Shown here: in pieces, positions 25,975 to 37,279 of the stretch
How the letters are laid out: each line of letters begins with the position of its first letter
Numbering within the stretch: the first letter of the stretch is position 1
Assembly: GCA_963277665.1 (NCBI GenBank)
Contig: OY728160.1
Location: forward strand, 46,298,605-46,362,604
Length of the DNA stretch: 64,000 nt
Direction of reading: 5' to 3'
Source: Viscum album
Taxonomy: Eukaryota > Streptophyta > Magnoliopsida > Santalales > Viscaceae
The notes under the pieces: generated by a model
Databases searched by the model: none
Seen by the model: the letters and a program-made list of their open reading frames with translations, nothing else
Told to the model about the DNA's origin: nothing
Translations under genes and position numbers: made by a program

Positions 25975-28097
25975 TTTCACAAACCAAGTCAGTTTTCCAT
26001 CCAACATGACCCGTGGTAGGGCCTAAATCATGTTACTAGTCCTCACATGATGGAAACTAGTGATTGGGTATCGACATTACACTTTTGGGAATGATTTTCA
26101 CCATAATAAATTACTATAAATAATTCACAATAATAAACATCATCCCAATATCAATACAAATAACCAAAAGAGATAAAAAATAAAGTTGAAAATTTTACAC
26201 CTTTAACTGAAATCCAAAAATACCAAAATGGGGATGGAGACCAACTAGATAACCAAACCTTCATGCAACAAAGGGGGACATCACCCCCATTCCACCACCA
26301 GAAATACCTACAAGAGGAAACATTAGCAACTAGATCCAAAATCATAACCATGATACATTTTTCCTTTATTTAGATCAAAAATAACACGGTAAATATACAC
26401 CAAAGGGTGTATGTAGGGTGTGAACCAATTCCTAGTAGGACTCCATTCAACGAAAGATTCCATGTCATAACATTATAATACAAATTAACATAAAATTTTT
26501 AAGAAATAAATTGGATACATTTTAAAGAAAACATTTTAAGGGAAAATATTTGCATGAATAGTAGGATTCGAAACCAAAATTAAGGCAAAGTCCACCATAT
26601 ATCGATAGTAAGAACCATAACATAAGAGATAAGCATGGGTAATCCCTAGTGGAAATAACACTAGTGGAACCCCCAAGAACATCGTATCTCAATAAAAATG
26701 GTATAACAACCATGACCCACAATGTCCCCATGCACAAGCCAAAATAGAGGAATCTATTCAAAGTTATAGGGTCTCCAATCATCATCATAGTTTACCCACC
26801 TAGATACCTAGAATAATCTTTGTACTCAATTTCCATTTCACATGTCACATAGATCACCGCTTTCACATAAACACACCAAACAAGATGATTACACAATGAA
26901 AATCACCATTTTTCGTAAGTACACCCTCTTCTAAATCCATACGCACACCAAATATATTTTGAAACATGCTTCTCACTACTTTCATAATTCATGAAAACCA
27001 TTTATAATCACAATCATGAGAATACACATGAGACTCAATCAATTTCATTTCAAAAATCATATTTCAATCTATACGCACCTAAAAACATTTATAAAACACA
27101 TTTCACACCATAAAAATAATCCATATAACATATTTAAGAAACCAAGAAATCATAATATAATCATATAATAATGATAAAACTTTTAATCACCAACCTCAAG
27201 CTTGAAAACTTCCAAAATCCAATGGAAAACCACAATTTCACTACAAGAAGACCCTGAAAAGGAAATATCAAACCATAAACACCAATATTTTACCCAAAAA
27301 CTCAAGATTGAACCCTTTATTAGGTCAAATAATCATATATATAAATAATAAATCAAAGGGAAAGAAATAATAACCCAATAGGAAAGAAGAAATGATAAAA
27401 TAAGGGACTTACTTGATGATTCTTAGAGATCCCACACCAAAACCACCCAAAAATTTGGAGGTCCAAGGGAGAAATGTGGAGAGGTAGAGGCACCTAGGGA
27501 TAAAAATATCGAATGGGGGAATAAATTTGTAGAATTGGGGATAAATTTAAAGAGGTAAACGAGTAAATTCCATATTTTTAATGACCTGGATAGGTAGTAT
27601 TGTTAACCCTCGCAGTTTTCCAAATCGTGCAACATCTATGCATCTATCTCTCTCTAAAGAGGAATGAGACCACACAGTTTCCTAGGGGGGGTCACATGAC
27701 CGTATGGTAAACCATGAACCCTAGATAGAACCCATGGTCTGAGTTCATGGTTAGCTACATGCTTGTGTGGCAGGTCGAGCGGCCTGGGCATTGCCACTAT
27801 CCAGGGCGCACTACTTCTCCTGGGTTGGATCATGGTTTCTACTAACCATGCACCAAATGTGTGCCACCTGCTGTCAGGTCCAGAAATACCATTTTCTCCA
27901 AAAAAATATTAGGAAGGCTACCTGGTGAATATAAGACCAAAATAAACCAAAAAAATCCTAAAAAACAAATCAGATATGTGATAATTAAAAATAATAAACA
28001 TTGTGCATTTAAAAAAATAAAAAATTTCATTTTTAATCCCAAAAATAGAATTATATTAAAAACCAATATAATTTTGATTAAAAATTAATTAATTACA
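25975..28097 (-). repeat. 5' LTR of E2
   Basis: Direct-repeat partner of 19053-21150. Similarity is clear from 26040 (gattgggtatcgacattac) to about 27915 and probably to 27995. The final 100 bp to the proposed end at 28097 (attaattaca) has no clear partner in the left copy, so the end is approximate. Confidence 0.7.
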
Positions 28098-28492
28098 TTA
28101 AATATAACTAAATAATACTTAGGTTACTTCAAAACATATTCAAAACATATTGAGACCATTAAATTACTTAATTTATTAAAAAATGACTTTTTACAAAAAA
28201 ATCAGTATTTTACTATTCACTAAAAATCAATATTTTCTAAAAAATCAATAAAAAATCACCCAATGTAAATTTTGATACGATGATTTTAAAAATTAAATTC
28301 ATTTCATACAATTAAAATTCTAAAATTTAGATATTAATATTTTAAATAAAAACTTATAAGAAAAGTTTTTATTTAAAATAATTTTATTTTTTATTAAACA
28401 TTTGCTTAATATTTTTATAACTAATGTAACTATCTAATTCATATTAATAAATATTAATAATAGTCTACTCTATCATTTTCTAGGTTATTACA
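28098..28492 (-). repeat. X-family long LTR, copy 3, right end
   Basis: Resumes X sequence after E2: actattcactaaaaatcaatatttt and gatacgatgatttt match copy 2 near 44640-44710 and, less well, copy 1 near 12100-12180. Ends ...taggttattaca, so the minus strand begins TGTAATAACC. Confidence 0.55.
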
Positions 28493-28508
28493 TACCCTGA
28501 GAGTGGGG
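28493..28508. other. 16-bp junction between X copies 3 and 2
   Basis: Only taccctgagagtgggg separates the two long LTRs. With the next bases it forms a hairpin, ataccctga ... tcagggtat. The same sequence precedes copy 3 at 14263-14279 (with one extra g), where it looks like the start of an element interior. Confidence 0.5.
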
Positions 28509-29229
28509 TGAATCAGGGTATGAATATTCATTCCACTATTCTTCCTACCCGACTAGATCTTGAACTATTTATTATAAGGGTCTCTTCATTTTCTCTTTAG
28601 CATTTACACTGATTTTATCCTTACCAAATTTTTCTAAATATGATTCATAGAAAGTAAATAAATAAGGAAAAATAGGTACATGTATATTTTTATGCGGTTC
28701 ACCACTATGCGCCAGTAAATGGATCATGTATCCAACATTGTGTTGGTGCGCCAAAATCACTAAGATCACTGCTTGTTGGTTTCGAATAGTTCATTGATGT
28801 CTTGCCTCGCTGGCCTTAAGATGTTTAGATAAGATTAACTATCTTACCAAGATAAATTCCCTCACACTTTCCTCTTATGATCACTACTTTATAAGGAAAA
28901 AAATTGTCACGCGGTGCAATGAATAATATCTTCTATTGTTGATAGTTGCACGAAATGTATGATAGGTGCCTCTATACTTCATGTAATCATTCACATCCTT
29001 TATGTGAACATCACCTTCAACATAACAATTATTTGAGATATCATGTAAATTCCTCCTCACTTTGGAAATACCTTAAAGATATTACATGTATTCCTTTCAC
29101 TGCCTTGGATGTAGTAGTGAATAAACTCCTTCGGCAAGTATTGTAGAATGGTGTAGATCCTTTATCTTCTTCATCTTATAAATTCATATATGATAATGAT
29201 ATTTCTCACCAAGTAATTATGAAATGTAT

Positions 29230-29640
29230 TTCCTTACACAAGACCCTGGCATGTTACCCCTATATGATACCTTGGCATGTGACCCCTTGCGTGAGATCCT
29301 GGCGTGTTACCCTTTCACAATATCCTAAAACGAGACCCCTCTATAAGACTTTGGTGTGAGACTCCTCTGCAAGACCCTAGCGCAAGAACCCTCCATAAGA
29401 CCCCTAAGTGATAAACACTTCATATCATGTGGAAATTGTGACTCCACCATGAGACTCCTTCATGATACCTCTCTACAATACTCTTCTATGGGACCATGTT
29501 CTATTCACGTATATCATGAGACCTTGTTCGGTTTATGTGGATCACGGGACCATATTCAGTTCATGTGGATTGCAAAACCTTGTTTAGTTCACATTTTTTG
29601 TCAGACTCTAGATCAATTCCTTTTTTTAGTTTATATAGAT
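29230..29640. repeat. degenerate atgagaccc-type repeat in X copy 2
   Basis: Counterpart of 15000-15380. Units around (g)tgagatcctggcgtg and catgagactcc give way to longer ones around gaccatattcagttcatgtggatc. The array is older than the split between copies 2 and 3. Confidence 0.6.
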
Positions 29641-30289
29641 CTTGTAATATCAATGGGTCTTTTTATTCACAAAAACACCATGTGCATACTTCACTTCATA
29701 GGATTCCTTCACATTACCTCTTCACAAGAACTTCTTCTAGTTATGCAAATTGTGTGATTCCAGCGCATGACTTTCTTCAACTCATAATAAATAATTTTCT
29801 TTAGATTAAATCATTTAATCAAAACTCACTACTTGTAAGGATGGGTTATTGGGTATTTATAGGCCTAAATCTACCACCTTAACTCCAAAATTCATATTTA
29901 TCCTTCTATTCCACCACTTAAGTAATCCACCTTATGCACTTCAGATAATTGCCTATGGTATGTTGCAAGAACTTTGCATGATCACTTGCTACATGCCACA
30001 AGTGCTTCTTGTGATCATCATAATTTTCTTTAGGATCTTTTCATGATACCATTAGGACATCAAAATACAATCATGTGTCTAGCACCATTGTCTTCCAGTG
30101 CTTCGCGTGACCCTATCATGAGATCCAAAGATAACAATGTGGTTACCTGATTTTGAATGATCGTTAGATACCATTTTCATTTGTAAATTTTATTTCTCAC
30201 ACACTTCATGTGATATCTTTCTGCGATCAATTTAAAATCATGTTTTCTTCATGTGAACTCACTATGAGATCATCTAAAAATAATTTGGT

Positions 30290-30540
30290 ACTTCGTGTAA
30301 CTGCTTCATGACTTCAGTTTTGACATCCATACTCAATATGACCAGTTCTAACATTCATGCTCCACAAGATCAGTTCAAACATTCATTCATCATGAGATCA
30401 TTTTATACATTCATGCTCTATGAGAGTAGAAATTTTCACTTCATGAGATCATACATTTTGAAATCCATGATATTAGACATTCATTCTCCTTGAGATTAGA
30501 CATTCGTACTCTGCAAGATCAGACATTTACGCTCACACTT
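30290..30540. repeat. second degenerate repeat, cattcatgctc/atgagatcag type
   Basis: Seven to eight units of about 27-35 bp built from acattcatgctc followed by (c)atgagatcaga. It lies downstream of the first array and has no counterpart I could see in copy 3. Confidence 0.5.
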
Positions 30541-30771
30541 CATGCCTCCTTTTACAACTAACCTTCATCAACAACCTCAAACCTTTTCAAAAAAACACAA
30601 TCAACCCAAATTAAACACCATGATGTATTTTTTATAATACTAAAAGATAATTTTAAAAAAATAATCATGAGGGTTTCTTAGAAAACATGATAATCCATGA
30701 AAACCATTTTCTTAAAGAAATACATTTTTACCCATAAAATGCATAATCATTTCTTCAAATAAATTATAAAT

Positions 30772-30776
30772 ATATT
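30772..30776. other. target-site duplication, left copy
   Basis: atatt directly before the TGTAGAGACC start of the LARD-like element; repeated exactly at 41520-41524. Confidence 0.85.
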
Positions 30777-32403
30777 TGTAGAGACCCTAATCTTGACGTG
30801 CATGGACATTACATTACTTTAGCGGAATACTTAATACATAACAAAAACAGAAACACAAGGACTATAATAGTTTAGTGTCTTTGGAAACTTGGAACGTAAT
30901 CTTCTAATCGTGGTGAAAGATCTTCAACATCTCCCATAAAGATCTTCCCCTTTTTTTTCTTACCTAAAACCTTTATTTATATCCTGGGGAAAAGAAAACA
31001 TAAAAAGGGTGATCTCAAATGCTCAGTTAGGGTAAGAATGGATAAAATAAAACATACCATATACATTTGAACTTAAAAACATGAACATAATGTTTAAACA
31101 TCAAAAGCTTGAGCAATGACAAAAAACATGGAAGTATGCACGGAATAGATCATAATGAAACATTAAGAATGATAAAATAGCATGGGAATAAAACATGTAA
31201 TTTTGGAATCCATTAAGCACATGTAATTATTTCCATAGTATCCAAGTCATTACTGCCAAGACCATCTTAGTGGACAAAGTCTCTTTCTGAATCGAGTTCA
31301 CTCCTCGTTCCAGTCCTGTAATACTAAACCGGATTAACTTACCGTTCCAGCCATGTCTATCTCATGAGATATAAATCTTTACCCAATGAATTGTATGGAG
31401 ATACAGGTCCCACCCATCTCATAGTGAAATAATTCTTACTTGTGCCACAAAATAAACTTAAAACATTCATCATTACCCAAAGAATAAAATGGGTTTCATA
31501 AACATCATCCCATCATTTCATAATCCATATAAAAAAAATGGAAATAATTTCATAATAAGAAAAGTGAAACCATGTAAATAAAAGAGACATTATACTTAAA
31601 ACATACACATATGAAATAATTCCATTTTAGATGGAAAATGGTTTTGATAAAACACTTGAAATGAATTCTTGAGGAAAATATCCTTTCTTCTTTAAAATCA
31701 TTTTCTTTTCACAAAATGTCATGAATTTTTAAAATAAAAGGATTTTCTTGAAAATAGTCATGAAATATTTTTGAGTAATATTCATGAAAATATGTCTTTA
31801 TAAAACCTTAAAAATCCTTTCATGCCGTATAAGTTAAAAAAACATTCTTCTCGTACTTTTGTCGGAAAAGTCAAAAAGTACCTCGTACGAAAAACGACAA
31901 AATATTACTTTCATATCTTTTACTAAAAACTCACAAAAGGGTAAAATTGGATTGAAAAAATTGTAGGTGGATGGAAATAATATTAAATATTTAGGAAACA
32001 TGCATGTGGATGATAAAATACACCCCAGTAATTTCTGAAGTATAAACAATCTCGGATAAAAATGAGATTGTGATATTTCCCTTACCTAAGTTCTGATTTG
32101 CTTCGTAAGTGTCCGAACCTCCTGTATAAAAATTTAAATAATGTCATTGACTTATTCCAGAATCATAATCATTGTTATGATATCATATATGGTTCACTTA
32201 TGGCTTTATATTACCCGTTCTTTTGTAAATTCCATGTTAAAGAGTGTTTTGGGTAAAATCGTTTCATTTGTCGTCTGTGTTTTGACTTGTAATTATTCAT
32301 ATGATTACTTAGATAATGATTACATAATTCTAGAATATAAAACATGATTTATATATAATATATATTTATAATATATATATATATATATAATAGATTAGTA
32401 AAT

Positions 32404-32468
32404 GGAAAGAAATACATTGTTCATGGAGACGGTAGACCGTACGTACGCATGAACACTGTTTTCTTTTC
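32404..32468 (-). other. hairpin module 1, left LARD LTR
   Basis: Near-continuous stem: 5' arm ggaaagaaatacattgttcatg pairs with catgaacactgttttctttt plus cc, with two or three mismatches over about 21 positions. Loop gagACGGtagaCCGTacgtacg contains its own small stem. It would lie in the transcribed part of the LTR on the minus strand. Confidence 0.65.
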
Positions 32469-32596
32469 CTTATTGAGTTGAATGGAATTAAGTAGATGAC
32501 ATACATATATATACACATAAATATAGTTTCATTATTATGTCATATATTTCATGATTACTTATAATATATACTTTATAATCATTCATGAATAGTTAA

Positions 32597-32671
32597 CATG
32601 GAGAATGAATCTCATCGCGTCGTGGAGACGGTAGTCCGTACGTACGCACGAGCGATGATATCATTCTCATG
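32597..32671 (-). other. hairpin module 2, left LARD LTR
   Basis: Arms catggagaatga / tcattctcatg, then catcgc / gcgatg, then tcgtg / cacga, enclosing gagACGGtagtCCGTacgtacg. Arm sequence differs completely from module 1 while the core is nearly identical. Confidence 0.65.
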
Positions 32672-32784
32672 ATCGTGGAATTGTATTGGAGTGTATGTAT
32701 ACTATTTCATAATCAATATAACTTTACAATAATCATATATATTTATTATTTACACCATTATACCAATCCAAGTAAGGTGGTGAT

Positions 32785-32854
32785 GGAAAATAGATTACAC
32801 CACGGCGTGGAGACGGTATTCTGTACGTACGCACGCGCAGTGATTTCGTTTTCC
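32785..32854 (-). other. hairpin module 3, left LARD LTR
   Basis: Arms ggaaaa / ttttcc, then an imperfect gattacacc / cagtgatttc-like stem, then a GTG / CAC-type pair, enclosing gagacggtattctgtacgta. Third unit of the series, about 185 bp from the second. Confidence 0.6.
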
Positions 32855-33002
32855 GTAGGATGGATAGATAGTGAAATATGGTTGTTTCATACTTATAATA
32901 ACATATCAATGTATGAGTGATACTTATGTTATTACTTCATAATGAAACAACCTAAGAAGAAGAAGTGGAAGAAGAAATAAAGATGAAAGAATCGGTAACG
33001 GA

Positions 33003-33010
33003 CATTACCT
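33003..33010 (-). promoter_or_regulatory. possible splice donor in LARD LTR
   Basis: Minus strand reads agaagag|GTAATG. The same donor-like site lies at 39503-39510 in the other LTR, at 43134-43141 in X copy 2 (GTAATC) and at 58574-58580 in E4. Position downstream of the TATA box suggests a leader intron that would contain the hairpins. This is inference only. Confidence 0.35.
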
Positions 33011-33178
33011 CTTCTTTGAAGCGCCTCTTTGCGTCTTCCTCTTAGGGCACTAAAATTGGTCTTTGAAGAATACCAGGACCTCTAGGATGTTTCTAGGGAA
33101 GTGGATAATAGAATTTATCAGGGTTTTTCTGAGCTTGAAGGCTCAAAGTGGTGTGAGTAAGAGAGGGAGAATGTGTCC

Positions 33179-33185
33179 TTTTATA
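33179..33185 (-). promoter_or_regulatory. TATA box of left LARD LTR
   Basis: Minus strand ctcccttaTATAAAA-type sequence (ccttataaaaggacac), followed at the usual distance by a pyrimidine-rich acattctccctctctt that suits a start site near 33155. Confidence 0.55.
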
Positions 33186-35018
33186 AGGGAGGAGAGGGGC
33201 ACCTTTGGAATAACTAGAAATATTATTTTATTATAAAGCCAAATTCGGTTTTAAATAGCTCCAAATTGATTTATTTAGAATCTAAGGTGGGTATGAGTCG
33301 AAATCCTCTCATTAAATAGAATTTAGATAAGTTTAGGTTCCTATTTTAACCTTATTATTTATATTTAACATTAAGTTAAATAATTTTACTTTTACCGTGT
33401 CTTCTTGTGTTCTTATACTATAAGGTTAATAAACTTAATATAAGCATAAAAACGAACCCCAAGTTGTTTATTGTTAATATATATAGCCTTATCTAAGTCA
33501 TTTGGTCGAACCTTATATTTTTAGGAATAAAATAACAATTAATAATATAATATTTGTTTTAAAAACTATTTTATGTCAATTTTGACACTATTTTGTAATT
33601 GATTTTTTTGAAAATCATAACAGAATTATTAGTTCGAAAAAAGTTAATTAAATCAATAATAACATGTCATATTAACCTATAAAATTAGTGGAATTCATAA
33701 AAAGTCTCAAATTACATTTATTTGGGTATTTATAACATCAATTATGTCAATATTTCATTAATAAGATAATTACTGCATCATCTTTGTGTTATAAATAAAT
33801 TAACTTTTTTAATGTCTAAAAATTACAAATAAAATATCATTATGTAGGAAATATTTCTATATTTCTAATTAATATTTATAGTCCAATTTATCTTCTGTAT
33901 AACCCTATATTAAAAATTATTTATTTATTAAACTTTGATTTTAACTATTTTAACCCTTCTTTAAATAAATTAATAATAAATGTCCGAATCTAATCCAAGT
34001 GGGCCTAAATGGTCATATTTTATTCCTAAGGTTTTTTCTGGTCGAATTAAACTTATCCAATAGAATTAGGACATGTGTTAGGGTAATAATAATATCATTT
34101 TTACCCTTAATTACCCTATTTACTTTTAACCGTGGTAAAAAAAGTAAAAAGTTATTGTTCACCAAAAATTATTTTCATCTCATTGACCCACATTTTACTT
34201 ACTGACATCAACCGTGTCTCTCAGATTTTTTAAATTCCACTCACAGAAGCGGTAAAATTAAGTTTTATGAAAAATTCATTTTTTTAACTACCACTTAGTG
34301 GTTTCACTATTCATCAAAAAAATGAAAGTTTCCAGAAAAATTTCAAAAATTAGGCCTAAGCTATATTTGATATTATGAATTCAAAAATTATTTCTATTTT
34401 ACCAAATTCAAAACATATCAGTTGCATTAATTAATTTAAAAATTAAATCCCGTCGTCAAAACAAATAGTGTGTTTTTAAGAGATAATAACTATCAAAAGA
34501 TTGACACTTGTTTATGTCTGGTTTAAATGTGAAATTACATCCAATGACCAACATTGTATTAAATTGTAAAAATATATTCTAAATATATTTTAAAACCACT
34601 CAAATTAATAACTTATCACTATTAATTATTTCGATTGAAAAAGTTGTTTTTAATTACAATTTAGTAATTTTCACTATTCATCAAAATATGAAAGTTATCC
34701 AAAAAGTACCAAAATTTCTCCCTAAGCTAATTTCGATATTCCGAATCCAAAAATGAAGTTTATTTTGAAAAATAATATTTACAAAATTTCAAAAAGTTGT
34801 TATTACTATTCATAACGGCTAGTTTTAATAATAGCATATCATTATTTAGTGAAACTCGGTATTGCGTACTACACACGCTATCGAGGAAGGTCGCGATTGC
34901 GTGTAATGCAAGGCAAGTCAAGGATGCGTGTTGTGCAAGATCTATTTGGTGTATCGTACAACATAAGTCATTAATGAAATTAAAAAGAATATTTTTCATA
35001 AAATCTTGGGGTGTTAAA

Positions 35019-35031
35019 TTGTACCCCCCTT
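35019..35031 (-). other. polypurine tract of the LARD-like element
   Basis: Minus strand aaggggggtacaa directly before the 3' LTR, which begins (T)GTAACACCCC in the intact copy. Confidence 0.7.
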
Positions 35032-36480
35032 AAAATGAATTTCACCCTCGAAATTTGTCGGGGTTGTAAATGGTTTACTACTCGAAAGTTTCTTTAATAT
35101 AAACCCACATCATAAAAAGTAATTCCAAAACTTGGATTTAAAAACTAAAGTATGAAATGTAACGGTTACCCAAATTAACTCATCACTGGGTTTCCACGTA
35201 GGAGAACATAGGTGAAAATATGGATATGGAAGAAAAATCTAACCATAAAGTTCTGATGGAGAGTGGTAGAGAACATGGCTATGAAAAATCCATCAATCAC
35301 AAAGCCATAGATTTTTGATGAACTAAGGTACCATCTGATTCATCAGATATAAGTACACTAGGACAACATTTTTGGTTTTCAAGATCATTTCCCTAAAGTT
35401 GATGAAATTGGAATTAGAAGAAATTATTTCATGATTTTGGTACAGTCTCACTATTGGTCGTTCTTTGGACAATTTCCAATACATCTCTTAAATAAATGAA
35501 GTTGAATTTGTCATTTGTGAAGTGTTATTAGATCATGTGATAGAATTATGGGTCATTCCATCTGTCTCAAAAAAAAGGTTATAAAACTTATCAAAAATAC
35601 ATAAGTCTATCTATAGTGAGATTAATCATATATGGTTCCTAAAATGGACTTATACTTCATATATCATGCTGATTAATATAAGAAAACTAGTTTCTACTAA
35701 ACAGGGACTTCTTGTAGGCCAGTGGTAGGTGATAAAGGTCAGTCGCACTTCGGTTGTGGGTTCGATTCCCACAGCCTTGTCTGACGTGATGGTTTGTCGC
35801 CCATCCTGCAGGTTGTCCTTTTTCTAAAACTACATTACTATAAAATCCCATCAGTAATATTGAAAAAAGTTCTATCCTTAAATTATACTAGCATATGTCC
35901 AACATAATCCATTCCAATCTTTAGGCTTATCTAAAATACTTCGGTCCAAGCTCATAGTATAAAGAAAACGATTACTTTAAATTTCATTAACCAAGCATGT
36001 GAATACCATCATTTATCCCCCATATATATATTGTTGGTCACATTCCAATCATGTGAATACCTTAATCATGTATTCTCTTGAAAAAATGAATACCCATTGA
36101 ACCTTAGTGAAAACATGAATGCTGTCAAAACTTAACTCTTTCCACATACCAAAATCCAAAAATTCTATATACTCAAACCATGATATAACCTTCTCCTTAT
36201 ATCAGTCATGAGCTCATGAATACTATCAAACATTTAATTTTCTCCTTATCCCTTCATTATGCGCATATCATCTATTTTCCAAAAGTATCTAAATAACCTT
36301 TCATGGTAACTAATACCATTAATCATACACTTTCAGAACTTAGGAAAGACAATAGTGTAACAATCCTTAGATGTCTCTTTATTCCATAGTACCATGAGAT
36401 TACTTATACAACATTACACTTGATAAACATGTAATCATTCCACTACCTTCTTAAACCATTGACCGAGCTTCAACAATTCA
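35032..36480. other. non-coding LARD interior
   Basis: About 1.4 kb where pol would be in an autonomous element. No frame longer than 60 residues, and no RT, integrase or protease motif on either strand. Apart from the tRNA-like segment at 35700-35800 I see only AT-rich sequence with loosely repeated catgaatac-type words near 36050-36230. Confidence 0.6.
35705..35800 (+). other. tRNA-like (possible SINE) segment in LARD interior
   Basis: taggccagtgg at 35715-35725 resembles a pol III A box, and ggttcgattcc at 35759-35769 is a perfect B box. A perfect T stem gtggg/cccac surrounds ttcgatt, and ggcc/ggtc could form a D stem. There is no acceptor stem or full anticodon arm, so it is not a functional tRNA gene. 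Spacing and loss of arms fit a tRNA-derived SINE head. Flanking aaaactag and aaaactac may be traces of a duplication. Confidence 0.45.
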
Positions 36481-36486
36481 TTCATC

Positions 36487-37019
36487 TCACATATCATTTG
36501 TAGTCTCTTCATCATCATCAACATAAATACTACCCATACGACCATACTGATTCTCTTCATGAGACTTTTCATTCGGGAATTGGTTTGCATAATGCTCGTA
36601 CATTCCACATTTAAAACATTTAACCATTGTTGATGTCATAGCAATACCATTATCCTTATCCATGGTGTTAACTGAACCTTTTCCTTTGCACTTACTAGAT
36701 TTATGTCCTTCTTTCCACACCCAAAGGATCTTCCAGTTCCTTTGAAACATTCTCCTTGATGCCTATTCCCACATGATTTACATAGGGGAAATTGAACTTT
36801 CTTTCCTCTATGATCATCATGAAACTCCATCTTTCTCTTATTATCTGAGTCGGGAAACTTACCAAAGTTTAGATTATTGATCATGTTATGAGATTGCTGA
36901 TTAGGCATAATAACGATGTTTGGACTTCCAAATCCTATTTCATTTGGTTTCTCATGAAAAATATCATTCCATTGTCCATTATATCCTCCATTATCATGAA
37001 TCTTCCTGTTTCCAGCCAT
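36487..37019 (-). pseudogene. small zinc-knuckle (nucleocapsid-like) gene of the LARD-like element
   Basis: Two overlapping minus frames (37019-36636 and 36750-36487) look like one gene broken by a 1-nt deletion near 36722. It starts at an ATG 260 bp downstream of the primer site. About 80 hydrophilic residues (many N, H, G, K) come first, then CKSCGNRHQGEC, then a second knuckle with SFGCGK in one frame and EGHKSSKC in the other (its first Cys is Ser), then CFKCGMYEHYANQF with the last Cys replaced. It ends in an acidic tail, DDDEETTNDM, and a stop. Knuckle spacing matches Ty3/gypsy Gag, where they bind element RNA. No capsid domain precedes them and no protease follows, so this may have been a stand-alone RNA-binding protein of about 180 residues, or simply the end of a deleted gag. 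Confidence 0.7.
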
Positions 37020-37265
37020 TTTCTAAAACCCAAAAAGAATAGTGTGAGAGGAAAAAATCATGCTAGGGAAAGCAACATAGTAAAGGGGGAGTACCCTCAA
37101 TATCTAATATCTTAGGTTAAATTCTAAGATCGTTACCGTAGTTCTAGGACCATATCCTATATGTATAATTATCCTTAGGGGCATCCCTAGACATACCTTA
37201 GAAATATCTCTAGGGATCTCACTAATGTTTTCGCATCTTAGTTTCTAAAGGTTGACTAAACGTTT

Positions 37266-37279
37266 CCTCTGATGCCAAC
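37266..37279 (-). other. primer binding site of the LARD-like element
   Basis: Minus strand gttggcatcagagg directly after the LTR end ggtctctaca. One mismatch inside TTGGTATCAGAG, so initiator tRNA-Met is the likely primer. Confidence 0.8.

Larger units (their letters stand above)
19053..28097 (-). mobile_element. gypsy element E2, nested in X copy 3
   Basis: A Ty3/gypsy element about 9 kb long in minus orientation: LTR, gag, protease, RT, RNase H, integrase, polypurine tract, LTR. X-family sequence flanks it on both sides and is continuous if E2 is removed, so E2 inserted into X copy 3. The flanks share ttaa (19049-19052 and 28098-28101), which may be the core of a decayed target duplication. 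The right boundary is uncertain by about 100 bp. Confidence 0.7.
28509..30776 (-). repeat. X-family long LTR, copy 2, left part
   Basis: Direct repeat with 14280-15560, then unique sequence, then a block (30610-30776) shared with copy 1 near 9960-10090. It stops at 30776, with atatt as its last five bases, where the LARD-like element is inserted, and resumes at 41525. Frames inside, such as 29356-29757, are translations of the short-period repeat and not genes. Confidence 0.65.
30777..35018 (-). repeat. 3' LTR of the LARD-like element
   Basis: Starts TGTAGAGACC and ends ...ggggtgttaaa; the partner ends ...ggggtgttaca, so the terminal C has changed to A here. It holds three hairpin modules, a TATA box and a possible splice donor. 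Open frames (31834-32049, 34760-34999 and others) recur at matching places in the right LTR only because the LTRs are copies; I see no family match in them. Confidence 0.9.

Noticed and set aside
29356..29757. 133-residue plus-strand frame with repeated segments
   Set aside because: It is a translation of a degenerate short-period DNA repeat within the X LTR.
32404..32854. CRISPR-like regularly spaced repeats
   Set aside because: Spacing is about 185 bp, repeats are imperfect hairpins, and the setting is a plant retrotransposon.
34760..35033. Paired 78-79 residue frames on opposite strands, recurring at 41261-41585
   Set aside because: Recurrence is explained by the two LTR copies; composition is not protein-like and no motif is seen.
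35705..35800. Candidate tRNA gene
   Set aside because: The acceptor stem does not pair and the anticodon arm is incomplete, so only a tRNA-like remnant is reported.
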